Below, piece after piece: positions 1-13,214 of a DNA stretch of 64,000 nt. The stretch lies in NCBI RefSeq assembly GCF_037042905.1, contig NC_087246.1, forward strand, positions 33,660,001-33,724,000. The letters are read 5' to 3'. Under the pieces are notes generated by a model. That model had not been told where the DNA came from. It did no database searches and saw only the letters and a program-made list of their open reading frames with translations. This stretch comes from Lytechinus pictus (Eukaryota > Echinodermata > Echinoidea > Temnopleuroida > Toxopneustidae). Position 1 is the first letter of the stretch. Each line of letters starts with the position of its first letter. The position numbers were made by a program, and so were the translations under genes.

Positions 1-350
1 TAATTAAAAATACTTCGTATTCTTAACAAATATACCAACGACTAAATCGAGTTAAATTGTTACTAAACCGAATAAATCTTGCTAAGATTAAAAGGTGTTT
101 GCGTCTGTGTGAGGGACTTGCTGTGATAAAACCTTGGATTATTGAACAGTTTTAGGAGCTGAAGGGAAAGAGAAGACTTCCTGATGAATCATCATTAGAA
201 AGGAGGGCATCTGGATTTTTTCATAAACGCACCTCTTTTTACCCCAAAACGTAGGCCTATACTCGTGTTCAAAATGATTTTCGCGAAGAAGCTCTTTTCC
301 AAATTATCATGACTGGTTTTAATGTTTATCATGTCAACTGTATATTATGT

Positions 351-524
351 TCCACGCGGAACGGTTTTCAAGGTGGGGGCTGAGCCAAAAGTGGGGGGGC
401 TGACCATGCAAAAAATCACAATCGTATGGTCATTTTTACGTTTTTGTACATGAATTTGGAAAAAAGTGGGGGGGGGGGCTGAAGCCCCCCGCAGCCAACC
501 CCCCCCCCCCCCGCTTCCGCGGCC
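351..524. mobile_element. Short G/C-run MITE-like repeat
   Basis: The ends are imperfect inverted repeats (CCACGCGGAACGG at the left, CCGCTTCCGCGG at the right). The interior carries G runs, the motif GGGGGGCTGAAGCCCCCC and a long C run. There is no coding capacity. Similar G-run/C-run elements recur in the window. The boundaries are approximate and no target duplication is clear. Confidence 0.45.
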
Positions 525-941
525 CTAGTAATGGAAATCAGTCTTTGAAACTGTTTTGGCTTTTTTACCGTGTATATCTTACCAATATTAGAGGCGCCAT
601 CAACATTTTAGTGAGCTCCAGGTTTTTTGGTATAGAGAAACTACAGATAAATGCTCTTTGAAGAGGATAAGATATGTTTCAATACAAAGCATCTGATTTT
701 TTACAAGCATGATCTCAAAATTATATCAAGGAAAGGATAAATTGTTGATATCCATAAATGTTCTATCAACAATGAAAAGGATCAATTAATTGGGATCTTA
801 ATACAGATTTAGGCCTATGTATATATGATATACGACCATGATATTTCTTAAATTAAAGAGTAAAATCAACCTTCGATAATTTTGTAATAGACATACATGC
901 AACCATAGTGAGCAAAATCTAACGCGACAAGATATACCTAC

Positions 942-1067
942 CATATTCCAAATCAAATGTTTCCTCCTTTACAAGATCTGAAGGCGGCACATCACGAAGG
1001 CTTGAAAGACACCCTCCAACAGCTCCCGAAGTGTTGAGTATTCCTAGTCTATTACCCCCAATCGGGA
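942..1067 (-). CDS. Candidate single exon of an unidentified gene
   Basis: Read on the minus strand this is an open 126-bp segment (41 codons plus split codons). It is preceded by AG and followed by a good donor, G|gtaggt. The translation begins PIGGNRLGILNTSG and ends VKEETFDLEY, with a balanced composition unlike the surrounding low-complexity ORFs. The polypyrimidine tract before the acceptor is poor, and I found no partner exon and no family match. It may belong to a gene extending left of the window, or be chance. Confidence 0.22.
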
Positions 1068-1739
1068 CTGATCCTCATACCTCTTTCACACCTATATAGG
1101 GAACATAATGCTCCGACTTCAACCAAAGAGCACAAAATATGGTAATAGATTTGATTTGTGTGGATTATGGAGTTGGCAATTAATTAGTTAGGAAGAGGGT
1201 GAAGGAAATTAGCTAATGAAGAAAAAATGTCACCTGTAAGGTTTACATAGGGCGATGATACATGAGCATGTGCAGAATATACGGAGCACGAATGTTTCAT
1301 CATTCATCTCAACATTCGTCGTTATTATTATCATCGACAGTAAACGTGTTCATCTGTGTGTGTAAACTTCAAGTCAGATGACTGATAGGAGCACTGTGTT
1401 TGAAGTTGAGACAAGCTAATTTCCGAAGGGGATGTGGATGTTGTGCAGGGATAAATATAGATTCATGTTTCGTGAATTTGCCAATTCTCACTACGCTGTA
1501 TAAGGGACTCTTAGGTATCATTATCAATGTTTTACCTCTCGATCCCTTTTGCTTTGAAATATTGGAAAGTGCAAAGCAAAAATGTTTTCGCACTGTCTAC
1601 AGCAGTAGCAGTTTTCGTGATATTATACGAATGCTTTTGGAGTAATGATATGACGTTAGATAATGTTTTTTAATCGAAAGGCATTTTTTAAAACCATCAT
1701 CATTAAAAATCCATGAAATAATATGAAACATTATTTTTG

Positions 1740-1819
1740 TAAGTGTGTGTGTGTGAGGGTGATGGAGATTTTGCGTGACCGTGAGGGGCTGTGTGAGCGT
1801 GTGTGTGTGTGTGTTTGTC
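1740..1819. repeat. (TG)n-rich microsatellite
   Basis: Interrupted GT dinucleotide tract (GTGTGTGTGTG blocks separated by GAG and GCG). The short ORFs that cross it are artefacts of the repeat. Confidence 0.8.
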
Positions 1820-2438
1820 GATGCATACATGTATATTCGACAGGAAGGTCGCGATTAGACTAGCTACATCAAGTGGTCATTTGGAATCAACTTAAGTACT
1901 AAGGCGTCGAACGATGGCGTAACTCAAGATCATAAAATTTGCAGCGGGATTTCCTACAGGCCTTCAACAACTGAATGGTCCTTCTAATTGCCCCTGTCTT
2001 GTTAAATCTCTTTTAAGATTAGACCATCCAATCCATCAAGTTAGCGTTTCCGATTAGAGATTCGATTCACGTCAACACAAGGTTTAACTGTCTTCAAATT
2101 ACTTACATTAATAAGGAAATTGAAACATCTTCCTTATCTTAACGGTCAATCGGTATTTGGTGTTTGTCAACTCTGCCGACTTACTCTTAGTTTGATTCAA
2201 GATATTTTACACTTAGGGAGACTGATCACTTAGGGGATTATTATTAGCAATAAGTAATTATAAGCAAATATGCATTACGCGTTAAAATTTTTGACAAGAA
2301 TGAAAACATGGAATCGGACATCGGTCATGAACTTCATTTTGTATCGTTGGTCAAACTTTCAAGGATTAATTTGTTCCTCACAATTTGGTGGGATGCACCA
2401 TGTGAAAATATACATGTATAACGAATCGCTGTTAAATA

Positions 2439-2808
2439 CCTGGTGGGTGTTTCATAAAGCTGTTTGTAAGATACGAGCGACTTTACAAACGAACGATGAG
2501 TGAATTTTTTTCTTGTGGGAAATGATTTTCACCATATTTTGATAGGTGTTGATTTCATTCCCAAGAAAGAATTAGTCTGCAGGCACAGACCCTGATTGAA
2601 ACTTTGATCAACAAGTGTGTCTATACGCAAAGACTAGCACATACAAAAAATTGCCGTCAGTACACAATTTGGCATGAGTAGGCTGCACATTCAGACCCTT
2701 AACTCGAGTGAAGGGTTTGCACAGCAGACTAAGAAAGAATCGCCAGTCGTTCTATTAAGTCGCTCGAAACTGATTATTTTTGAACAGCTTTATGAAACAA
2801 CCACCAGG
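2439..2808. mobile_element. MITE of the 'TTTCATAAAGCTG' foldback family
   Basis: Terminal inverted repeats: the left end begins CCTGGTGGGTGTTTCATAAA and the right end is its complement (TTTATGAAAC then CCACCAGG). Subterminal segments such as GAGCGACTTTA and the later TTAAGTCGCTC also pair. It is non-coding. Relatives lie at 24,524-24,697 and 48,059-48,175, and more diverged ones at 24,731-24,894 and 25,128-25,275. Confidence 0.7.
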
Positions 2809-3768
2809 TGTGTTCGAGGAGAGCTATTTGGGGAGATAATCAGTCGAACAGGTTTTACGTAGAACAAGTTTGAAGAAGACAAAATTAAGAACCGTGTTCG
2901 TTACCTTGATACATCAATTTAAGGGTGCCCCTACCACACCCGTCCTTTTCCTCATAGCCTTGACCGTCAGATTATATACCAACTGCTTTCATCCTCTTAG
3001 CGATCGAATGAAGTTTAAGTTTGAAAACGAAATTGGTAGAACTGATGAGTAATCGCTCCTCTTAATGAGTCCATAAATAGAACTATCACTGGCAATTGCC
3101 TGTGGCTTCTTGATTTATACATTGATAGCATGAAATACAACCACATCTAGATATCATAATGAATGATATTATTAAGATGATTCGTATTGATTTGTTCATT
3201 TAATTCGATTTATTTTCACGTTTGTTCCTTCGTTTATCTGAGTTTATTTCTGCGTATGGTGATTTGATATAGAGTAATATAATATTACAGAGAAATGCAT
3301 AAATACGTGGAGACTTTACTCTAACAACAATATATATTTTCATGTGGGAATTCAGTTTTAATAACAAGATAATGGGCAGTTTCGCTCCAGGACGCACGAC
3401 AAATTCAAGAACATAGAAAATATACTGTCAATTGCCCTTCATGCAATGAACAACCAAGAAGTCTTTGTCGAATAATGGTGAATCAAAAGAGTTTTGTCCC
3501 GGGCTCTGGACAAACGACATATTTGTAGTTTTCGTCAGCTCCGAAACTTAGGACGAAACTGCTATTCCGTTTCACCAATTTTCGACAAAGACCTCCCATG
3601 CAGCTGTTCATTGTTATTTGACGGGCATTATCAATACATTTATTGTATTCTTGAATCTGTCGTGCGTCACGGAGCGAAAACTCTTCAATTTGTGACGTCA
3701 GGAGACCGTTATCATGAACATGTTTCTTGTTGTCGATGGCGGCGTCATGTCGACGTGGTTTATGCATG

Positions 3769-4411
3769 TGTACTGTACAAAAATATTGGGTAAAAGTTTA
3801 ACCAGCACGAGGTAACTATATGTGTCCAACCAATTTAGGTATTTTAGTATTTTAGTATTTTACCCAATGCGGGAAGCATATTGTCCAGTATGGTTAAAAA
3901 AATAAGCAAGCAGAAATTACTTTAGAATGGGCGAAATTTTCATTACTCTGGATAAATAAAAATGCCCGAAAAAAATGCCCAATGTTGGTTGGACACATAA
4001 TTACCCTCATGGAGCATTTTTACCCAATATATTTCTAGAGCGTATAGGTTTAGGGTTTATGGAATGTCTTTTATGGCTGAAGGCTATTGTGTTCTGGTAA
4101 ACGCAATTCCCTTGCATTTGTTGTCAATAAGAACAGTGAAAAGTGAATGACGTGCAAACCCACACTCTCCAAAAAATATTGGTTAAAAGTGCTCCATGGG
4201 GGTAATTATGTTTCCAACCAACAGTGGGCATTTTTATTCATCCAGTGTAATAGAAATTTCGCCCATTCTAAAGTAATTGCTGCTTGCTAATTTTTTTTAA
4301 CCATACTGGACAATATGCTTCCCGCATTGGGTAAAATACTGCCCCAAAATTGGTTGGACACATTATTACCCTCTTGCTGGTTAAAATTTTACCCAATATC
4401 TTTACAGTACA
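3769..4411. mobile_element. Foldback element, about 640 bp
   Basis: Two arms of roughly 240-260 bp (about 3,769-4,031 and 4,166-4,411) are inverted copies of each other around a 135-bp spacer. Matching ends read TGTACTGTACAAAAATATTG on the left and, complemented, TGTACTGTAAAGATATTG on the right. Inner blocks such as TTACCCAATGCGGGAAGC and TTGGTTGGACACA also pair. No transposase is encoded. Confidence 0.75.
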
Positions 4412-7400
4412 TGCATAATTATGTTTAAATCGAAATCAATAGGATAATTTTGAGAAGACTCTGGAACCAGTGCACGTGATGACGAGACACAACTTATCAA
4501 GATTGTTTCCCCAGACAGATTGCCTGCCTGTACCCTTGGGTGTGTGAGCAGACGACATCGACGCATCATTGTTTTTAATCCCACCATAGCTTATGGCTAA
4601 CATTGGTGGGACCTTTTTAAACATTATCGTGATCGAGGTGTGAGAGAAAATGCTCCTAGTATGTGCTTTCTGAAATTCATACGATTCAATAAACAGGCTT
4701 CCCCAATGAGCCAATACTTTCATCATAAATGTGTAAAACATTGTGACCAAAGCGTTGGAAGAAAGAGTTTTCTGAGATTTAAACATGCAGGCCTTTGAAG
4801 TTCATGAATATGAATCCCTGACACCTGAGTCTTTCAGGGAGATCACAACAAAGAATTACTTTCTAATTTCAATGCAGAAATATGATCCAAATCAACTTGA
4901 TTAATTCTTCTCCAAGAAATACAGGGCATTTGAAGTGGAAGGACAGAAAAATTAATTTTGTTGTTGTTGTCTTAAGAGTAATAATTACCATCAAGCGGCC
5001 TTGTTGCGTTATGACGAATCTACAATCAGGAATTTAAGACTTATCTTGTTTGTTGTTCAACATTATTTTGTTAAAAGCACGCGCCTTTCTAAATTTTACA
5101 CTTTCTTGAAGATTCTACTTTCATATTCTATAGTTTTATGAAATTATGATAGGTCAGTAAGGAAAAGATAGATGTTCAAATGAAAAGGGAAATGAATGGC
5201 TGATATTCGGTTGCATTGTAGGTTGATATTGGAGGATCTGCATGATGATGTACATTGTACATTGATCCTTTTTAATCTTGCAGTAAAAAGTAGATTTAGA
5301 AAATGTATGAAGGACCCCCCCCCCCCCCCCACCTTCTCCGAATGTGTACTTTTATGCAGTGGGAGAGGAGAAAGGGAAAAAATATAGAAAACAAAATCAA
5401 TAACTGGAACTGGATTAAAAAAAAAAACCATAGGACAAGAGGCGCGGGAACACAAAGACAAGACAAATTGAAATGAATTGACGTGAAAAAAACCCCGACA
5501 TTATGAAGAAAAGAAGCGTTACAAAGGGGGGATGAAAATGAAAATAAATAAAGGAAAGAAAGAAAAGAGGAGAAATATAAACAAAACAAAGGCAATAATA
5601 AGAAACAACTACGACAGAATGACTTACAACGTCACCCTCTAAAAATGAAAGATATCGACATAATATGAAGTAGATGAAGCAAAAGACAAAACTAAAACAC
5701 ATGGATAGAAGAGCTTCTTGCAGTGCCACTATTCATAAATAATATCATTTCAAAAATATACTGATTAACGGTCATAAGACCGTTCTGGGGGTGAAAATCA
5801 CGGTCATATGAAAGACCCTAAAACACGCATGATGTTTTCCGCTGAAAGCTACAAAATTAGAATTCACGAGTTCTGTCCCCAGTTCTATAACCTTTGGCGG
5901 AAATTTTCCCTAATAAAAATGCAGGAAATGATTGCTTATCTTTCATAAATCGTAGGATTCTTCTGATCCTAATCACCTCGTGATGATTTTGATAAAAATA
6001 AGGGGAAAAGAGAGCAGGGGGTGGAGACAGGTTTTTATAAAAGAGGGGGCACAGAAAATACTCCAATTTCTTTCAGAATTCACACAAATTTGTCTTCAAC
6101 CACAAAAGGGGCGCAACAGGCTCCAAAGAAAATCTTTATCTGATAAAACTGTTCTCACTGTAGAAAAAAGGCGCTTCTTGAAAGGCGGGGGTGGGTTAAG
6201 AAAAATAGATCACTTGAAGGTGTATCATAAAGACGTTCGTAAGCTAAAAGTGATTTGACGCACTCATGGTGGCACGTAAATGTTTGGCAAATAAGGTTCG
6301 CTGTTATTTTGAAGTTCACCAGCGAAAGTCGATATCCGATCTTTGTATATATTTTTAACTAGCTTTTAAATGCCAGTTTATCATCGTTAAATCTAATTGT
6401 GTTTGTAAGAAATCAATTCACATGCACCATGTCGAAAAATATGGGAAAAGTGGGGTATTTCATATAACATAAGAATGTGTGAACGTAGTCAAAGTAGTGA
6501 GTACTTTTCAGCGAAGTCATATATAGAGTAATTAATTGAGATTATTTCATTCAAGTATCGTTTATATAATTCTATTTGCACTTCAGTTAAAACTCACTTC
6601 ATAACTTGAGCTTTGCCGGTAATATGTCGGAAATCTTACTTAAACTAGAGGTGATTAACCATATTATGTTAATTCTAGATTGGCTGTAATTGGCATACGG
6701 TTTTCCTAGTGTGGAAAATATACGCTTTTCTTTAAAGAGCTGAAAGGTGTTTCCTCCGAGCCTTCAAAAACATGACCCTTTTAAAGTAAAGTGTGCCTAC
6801 TTTATGTATAACTATACTTTATATTTTTTTATCATTACCATTATCATGATTATGGTTATCATTGCCTTTTTTCATTTCTTTTCATTCTTTTTCAAAATTA
6901 TCATCATCAACATTATTGTTATTATTATGTAATTATTATTTTCATTTCTATTATTATTATTATAATTATTATCATTATTATCATCATTATTATTATCATT
7001 GTCATCATCATCATCATCATCATATCATCATCATTTTAATCATTATTATCGTCGTCGTCGTCTTAGTGCCATTCCATTCTCCTTTTTCTTCCCCCTCTGC
7101 TTCAAACTCGTCATTTTTTTCTCTCTCAATCATTCGAAAATCTACAATCTTCCTCCTATCCGTGCATCCCGTTCTTATTCTTCATATTTTTTCTTCAATT
7201 TATTATTTCCGCTCAGGGATTCAATGGTTCCGACCCCTGTCATCATTCCCGGTGAGGAGCAGAAAGATACATCCTCTTTATGTAATATCACACCGGCTGG
7301 ACAGGTCACTTAACAGCGCGTCCGTCCTTAATATAAATTTTCTTGTTTTTCAAAGTCCGCGCCTATTTTAAGGTCGTCTGCTTGAAATTTCAAACGGATT

Positions 7401-8349
7401 ATCTTACGCGCGGGTCACTGATCGATATTTGAACCAATTTGCAACCACCCCAATTCCACCAAGTTTTTTGTCCTCTTCATAAATCAATTCAGGATCTTCA
7501 TCTTGGAACTATAACGATTGCATGAAAACTTAACTCGACCCCGCTCCACCTTAAGTTGGAAGTAAACCCTATAAAAATTTAAAAAGTTATCAATTTTTTT
7601 TTATTTGTGACATCATAATTATGCGAGTAGCTTTTTCATATCGTGTAATTATAAAAATCAATAATTTTTTCTCGAAAAGAAAAAAAGATAAATTCATCAT
7701 CATAAACCATTAAAAATATAAAATTTATGCATTTTATATTACATAACATGTGGGGCAGATTATAACGTCATAAATAACAATTTGAAAAAAAAAACTATCA
7801 AATTCTAATAACTTTCTTAATCTTTGATGGATTTTCCTCGAACTTTCACCAATACTTTTATCATTTTCTGGTATTATTTCAACAAACTTTTATCAGGATG
7901 AATTTCCCCTTTAGATTTTTTGAAGCTTCATTCTGAAGATGGGGTAAATAAGACCTACAACTTGTAAGCTGGAGACAATAATACTTGAATTTCCAGAACA
8001 AAACAGAACAATGAAGTTTTATGTTAAACGGGAGATTAAAAACTTTTAAAAAAATATCTCAAAACTATAGTTCAATGCACTGTATAGTGAGGTTTTGATT
8101 TTTTTTCTCATGATCCTCCTGAAATGACAAAAAGACCCATATTTGATTCTTGAACATGTTGACATTTGGGCGTTTCTTGGGCGTAACATCTTGCGCTTCT
8201 TCCTGCGTCACTCTGCGTCGCAGTAATTGATGGTAGAAGGCGTGGGTCTAAAATGTACGTAATTTTTGCTTCCCCGGGAATGTAGGGCTTGGATTCATTG
8301 GGTTACACCGTACTGGCATTAAACCAAACGCACTGATATGGGAAGGGTT
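4412..8349. other. No gene seen; AT-rich intergenic DNA with simple repeats
   Basis: The ORFs here are low complexity and lack splice-coherent partners. Visible structure: a C run at 5,313-5,330, A/G-rich strings at 5,400-5,720, ATT/ATC triplet DNA near 7 kb and AT-rich sequence at 7.5-8.1 kb. I see no RNA gene. Confidence 0.6.
6896..7062. repeat. (ATT/ATC)n triplet microsatellite
   Basis: Interrupted trinucleotide tract, ATT-rich at the left and ATC-rich at the right, ending in a short GTC run. It accounts for the Tyr/His-rich and Ser-rich reading frames crossing it. Confidence 0.8.
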
Positions 8350-8358
8350 GCCTACCCT

Positions 8359-8552
8359 CCCCCCCCCCCCCCCATTTTCATAAAATTCAGCAAAAGTGTG
8401 CACAAATTCCTTCAATTTTTCCGTTTTAAAAATCTCCCAAAAATGACAAGCCCGGACGCATCTTGCCTCCCAGAAAAAAAAATCTTCGTACGCCCCCCCC
8501 CAAAAAAACAAAACTGTCTCTGTATTTTTGTATATGGTATTTTTCATAATTT
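8359..8552 (+). repeat. Diverged relative of the core repeat of the 15-19 kb palindrome
   Basis: A C run is followed by AAATTCAGCAAAAGTGTGCAC, then CAAAAATGACAAGC and a second C run. The same order of motifs (AAATTCACCAAAAGTGTGCAC, then CCAAATGACAAGC, then a C run) occurs at 16,770-16,915 inside the large palindrome. This looks like a separate insertion of the same repeat family. Confidence 0.5.
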
Positions 8553-8676
8553 ATAATAGCCCCCCCCCCCCCCCCCACACACCCTGTTAGGCACGCGCAC
8601 GCGCACAGCCGTGATCCGTTAACTTATCATGCCACTGGATAATTCGGACTTATATACATGATTTTTGTTTAAACGT

Positions 8677-9211
8677 CCCGGGGGGGGGCACTCGACCAAA
8701 AAAGTGGTAGGGGTGTGCCGCGGGCGAGACAAAAAACGGGGGCCTTGGAGCGGGCTTATTGTAAAAAGGAGGGTCCTCGGAACGGGCTTCGGAACTACAA
8801 ATGTTTGTGAAAACGGGGGTCCTTGGAACGGGTCGCCTGCGTGTGCATCCCAATGGAACGAGCATACGTGCATCCAGCTAGCACGGCGCACGGGCGCCGG
8901 CTGCGCCAGCGCAGAGACGATGGTCGGACAGCGCTCTCCGGCCGCTTTTCACCAAAATTGCGGCTCATCGTAGCAGATCAATGCGACCGGAACGGCGTAG
9001 CGGAAAATATGCGAAGCTTTGGAGCGGGTATCTTTCTTCTTTTTTCTCGATAAGAAGAAAATGCTATGCCTTGGAGCGGCTTTCTTTGTTCTTTTTCTCA
9101 ATAAGACAAAAATGCTATGCCTTGGAACGGAAATTTGAGTGTAAAAATGGGGGTCCCCTCCGCGGCACATACCCACTATGCATTATATACTGAGTGCCCC
9201 CCCCCCCCGGG
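8677..9211. mobile_element. TIR element flanked by an 8-bp direct repeat (TTAAACGT)
   Basis: The ends are inverted: CCCGGGGGGGGGCACTC at the left and GAGTG followed by a C run and GGG at the right, with CCGCGG blocks just inside. TTAAACGT sits immediately outside both ends (8,669-8,676 and 9,212-9,219), as expected for an 8-bp target-site duplication. The interior has degenerate repeats of a unit containing CCTTGGAGCGGG or CCTTGGAACGG. There is no transposase, so it is non-autonomous. An 8-bp duplication fits hAT, P or related superfamilies; I cannot choose. Confidence 0.7.
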
Positions 9212-9219
9212 TTAAACGT

Positions 9220-10828
9220 ATTAAGATACAGGAGTATTTGAGGTAAAGCTTTCCATAACTTTTGAAGGAGAGAGAGCTAATTAATTTCAACTTTTACCAT
9301 GTTTAATTTGCCTTCATTCTCTTCATTGAGAACACGACATGAAGATGATAAACGGTTAATATTGAAGAACATACATCATAAAGATGTTGACAATATACTA
9401 TATACATCTTACAGGTTTTTAGATAATGATTAAAAATAATATATATATAACTCAATATGCAAGTTTTTATTTCATGAAAATCACCAAACTTTCCTGAAGT
9501 TAGAAGCTCGTATATTTAAAAACATTTCAGATGCACAATTTGATAAACACTCCCTCAATTAGCTACATTTGGGGGTAATACTTTGAATAGATGAAGCGAG
9601 GAAGAAAGTACAAGTCTGTATTGAGTGACCATGAAGACCGAAAGTATAGACTGGATGGAAAGGAAACCCCGGGAGAGATGATGACGAAAGTATATAGGCC
9701 TAGCAAGCCTACGACCTCGGCCAAGTCCCTATAAATATCCCAAGTACCTTCCTTTTTGAAAACCAGCCAATGACCACAAAACGAGTGATTCAATCCTGAT
9801 TTTTATTGAACAGGTTGAAAATAAGATGCCAAAGTAGCGATAGACTGAATTATATATAAAAGTTGGTTCAATTTGTTTAACCTCTTACAGCAGGCAACCT
9901 TTTATTTTGCGACTTGTCATTGACTTGAAGGAGATAAGTAAAACAATTTACTTGTTTTACTTCAAATATATAGGTATACCAAAATAATGAAATTTATATG
10001 CCCTACAATGAATATGTTTTGAACTACTGTTTTTTTTTTCAAATCACTTATAATTTTCATGATTTATTTTCATTAATTTATTTAAATGTTTATTTTTATT
10101 CTTATACATGTCATTTTTATTTTTAATTAGTCGATAATTGATCGACAGGAGTGAACTTTCTGCTAACTTCATAATTTTTCGTTTATCAAGATTAGTTCCC
10201 AATCAAATCTTGGTCCGTTATACTCTACTTATAATTATTATTCACGGTTTATTTCAACAGGGTAACCCTTTCAGTTAGCAAACTGATATACAAAGGGGCG
10301 CTGCAAGGCTGCAACACAATAAAAACAGCACAAGTTTGATATTACAACATATACATAAAATATGAAATAGAAATAGAATGAAAATAATACATACAATAAC
10401 CTCCACACACTTACAAACTGTACGAATAATAATAAAATGGATTAATGCGATTGACGGAAGCAAGGATTTTGCACTTGGATTTGAACGATAATCCACAATA
10501 ACGAGTAGTGTGTAAATAATGAAAAAATAATGATAGCATAATGCCGGATTAGGTCATGAGATTGGGATTATAAAACAAAATATCTAATCGCAATAATGTA
10601 CACAATAGCAGAATGCAGTGTAATTTTACAGAAAAAATTATAGGGAATTTTATCACAAAGTATGGGATTCAAATCCCACTGCAGCATTAGTAACTTTGCC
10701 ACGCTCGATCCAGGTGATACGAACGGACACCTGATGGAGGAATTCATTCCTTGACAGGCACCATATATGCTTGCACCGGGTTATGACTGGGAATGTACAG
10801 GAGTGTCACGTCGGTCATAAGAACACAC
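9220..10828. other. No gene seen
   Basis: AT-rich sequence with poly-T stretches. A small palindromic GGGATTCAAATCCCA at about 10,666-10,680 resembles a tRNA B box but has no convincing A box. Nothing else is supportable. Confidence 0.5.
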
Positions 10829-10830
10829 TA

Positions 10831-12127
10831 CAGTGTGTATAAAAAAACGGGACAGTTTTGAAGTCTATAAAAAATTTGTTTCAAATCATGATATCTATAT
10901 TTTAATGTTAATAGATGCTCTGAATCTTATCTTTGAAATGCAATTTAAAAAAATAAATTTTGTTCATGCTTGAGCGAACACGAGACGTTTTTGTCGGGGG
11001 TTCAAAAAGAGGCTTGCGCCAGAATGGCAGAATATGAGTAATATGATGATCAGACTTTTTTGCTAATCAGCAGACTTCCTCTTAACCTTTTCATTATCTG
11101 TGCCATAATTTTCGAATTATGCTGTCAAATTTTATTTATTTATTTACTTGAATGATTTTTTTCATTTAAACTTCTTTTACATTTGAATTTTCCTTCATAA
11201 GTAAGAAAAGAAGACTTTTTGTCAACCCAAGCAAGAAGATTTGCATTATTAATTGGGAAAACTTGTAATTATTCAAATCCTTTTATTATTTCCTTTAAAA
11301 GACATGAATCCATTTTTCAAGGGGTTATTGATTCCTTGATTAAGTTTAATTATATGCTTGACAGGACAAACAGGAAAGGATTCATGTCTTTCACTGGCAA
11401 TGGTGTATTGAGTCAATTTTGAAGGAGCTAGATATGGCAGATCGGGTAAAATGTATTAAAAGTTGTGAGCGAGCGAAGCGAGCACGCAAATATTCCCATT
11501 TCTTTGTTACAATATCAAATTTTGTGATAGATTTTGACATAATATTCAGAAAATAATATATTTTACTTTCTATCTTTCCTTTTTTTTCTTGGTCATGATT
11601 TTTCTTTTAATTGAGGGGGGGGGGGGGGAGCATCCCCGAGCCCCCGCCCATCTGTATGGCACTGTTCAACAAGGCATCATTACCTTTGTAGCTCACAATG
11701 AAAGGATTTGAAAAAGAAAATACATGCTCTCCCATACTTCGGTTGAAAAAATAAAGCTAAAAGAGAACATATTAAAAAGAAACAACTGAACAATGCAAGC
11801 AAATAAATAGATTTGAAAATGAATTTTTACCGCATAATTTGAAAATAATGGCAAAGATAATGAAAAGGTTAAGAGGAAGTCTGCTGATTAGCAAGAAGTC
11901 CGATCATCATATTCATCATTTTATGCCATTTTGGCGCAAGCCTCCTTTTTAACCCCAGACAAAAACATTTCGTGTTCGCTCAAGCATGAACGAAACTAAA
12001 TATCTTTAAAAGCATTTGAAAGATAAGACTTCAGAGCACCTATTAACACCAAAATATAGACATCATAATTTGAAACAAAAATTTCATAGACTTTTAAAAT
12101 CTGTCCCGTTTTTTTTTATACGCACTG
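10831..12127. mobile_element. Mariner/Tc1-type foldback element with TA target duplication
   Basis: The element starts CAGTGTGTATAAAAAAACGG and ends with the complement (CCGTTTTTTTTTATACGCACTG), bounded by TA on both sides (10,829-10,830 and 12,128-12,129). The terminal inverted repeats extend about 270 bp, for example GAGCGAACACGAGACG on the left against CGTGTTCGCTC on the right. A TA duplication with CAGTG ends is typical of Tc1/mariner. No transposase remains. A second repeat with GAGCGAGCGAAGCGAGC and a G run (about 11,430-11,665) appears to be nested inside. Confidence 0.8.
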
Positions 12128-13214
12128 TATAGATCATTCTCAGGGGCGTGTAGGCCTACTGCTTCCGAAGTCAGATACTCGTCGCCACCGGATCAGGGCT
12201 TGTGTCCACATCTTCGAGTGATAAGACATATTTTTAAACAAAATTAGAAATGATACTGCCATCGAAGATGGAATTACACCGTATGATGTCTAGCGGAGAT
12301 AAATAAAGTGGACAGGACTTACCTTCTACACCCCCCCCCCCTTGCCGCCGCCAAAGACGCCTATTTAGTGCGTGTTAAGAGTGTGTAAGATTATGGAGGA
12401 GGGGTTAGGGAGATTTGATCTTTAAAGAGAGAAAACCAAGAGGGAACATGCTGCTGGTTATTTTTTTTACTTGGGGGCGGGGGCTCAAAAACAGCTAGGG
12501 CAACTCTTTATAAATGTGTGTGTCTAATTACTCCACGTTAAATGGTTTATTTGGACAATTAAAGCCTTATGAATACATGAATGTTCGGGTCTTTAGCGCA
12601 ACCTGGGATAGCATCATTTTTTTTAATGATTACAGCATGATTACATCTTTCATCTATAATACTAAACCGGAAATTAAAGGGGTACGATTCCTTTTCTGGC
12701 AGTTATCCAGCCCGGCGGTTATCATGTTCGATTGAGGGCTCTTTACCTCCGGAGGATGGGGCGTTGAGAGGGGAAAATTTTATATCAAAATTTAATGAAT
12801 GTAGGTTTATATGAAGGATATGATTATAAGCAGTGGAAAACCGTTTCTGTAAGAGGGCGATATAACTTAGCAGAACACGGAGAGCTGGGAAAGGGATCAC
12901 GGATGAGGTTATATGATGTGAGTGAAAGGAACGACGGGAAGTAGAAAGGAGGTGCTGATCGAGTTGGAAACGGGAAAAGAACCGAGCCACATGGGTACTG
13001 AAGAGAAAAGAGCAGAGGCGGGCGGGGGGGGGGGTATACCAAAGAGGTGATGAAGAGGAGGTCATGTGCATAGGATATTAATTAAGAGGACAAGAACGAA
13101 GCTTAATGCTCTCCTGGAAACATGTTTAAAATTTTAAAAGATGAGAAAGAAGGTAATTGAAAAGTGAAAATGTCTTGTTTTATTTTCTTTTCTTCTGTTA
13201 CCGTTTTGACAATT

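Noticed and set aside
6862..7371. 169-aa His/Tyr/Ile-rich ORF
   Set aside because: Its first half is translated ATT/ATC microsatellite and the rest shows no coding signature.
12703..13071. 122-aa minus-strand ORF
   Set aside because: Strong strand purine bias, an overlapping second ORF in another frame, and no family signature.
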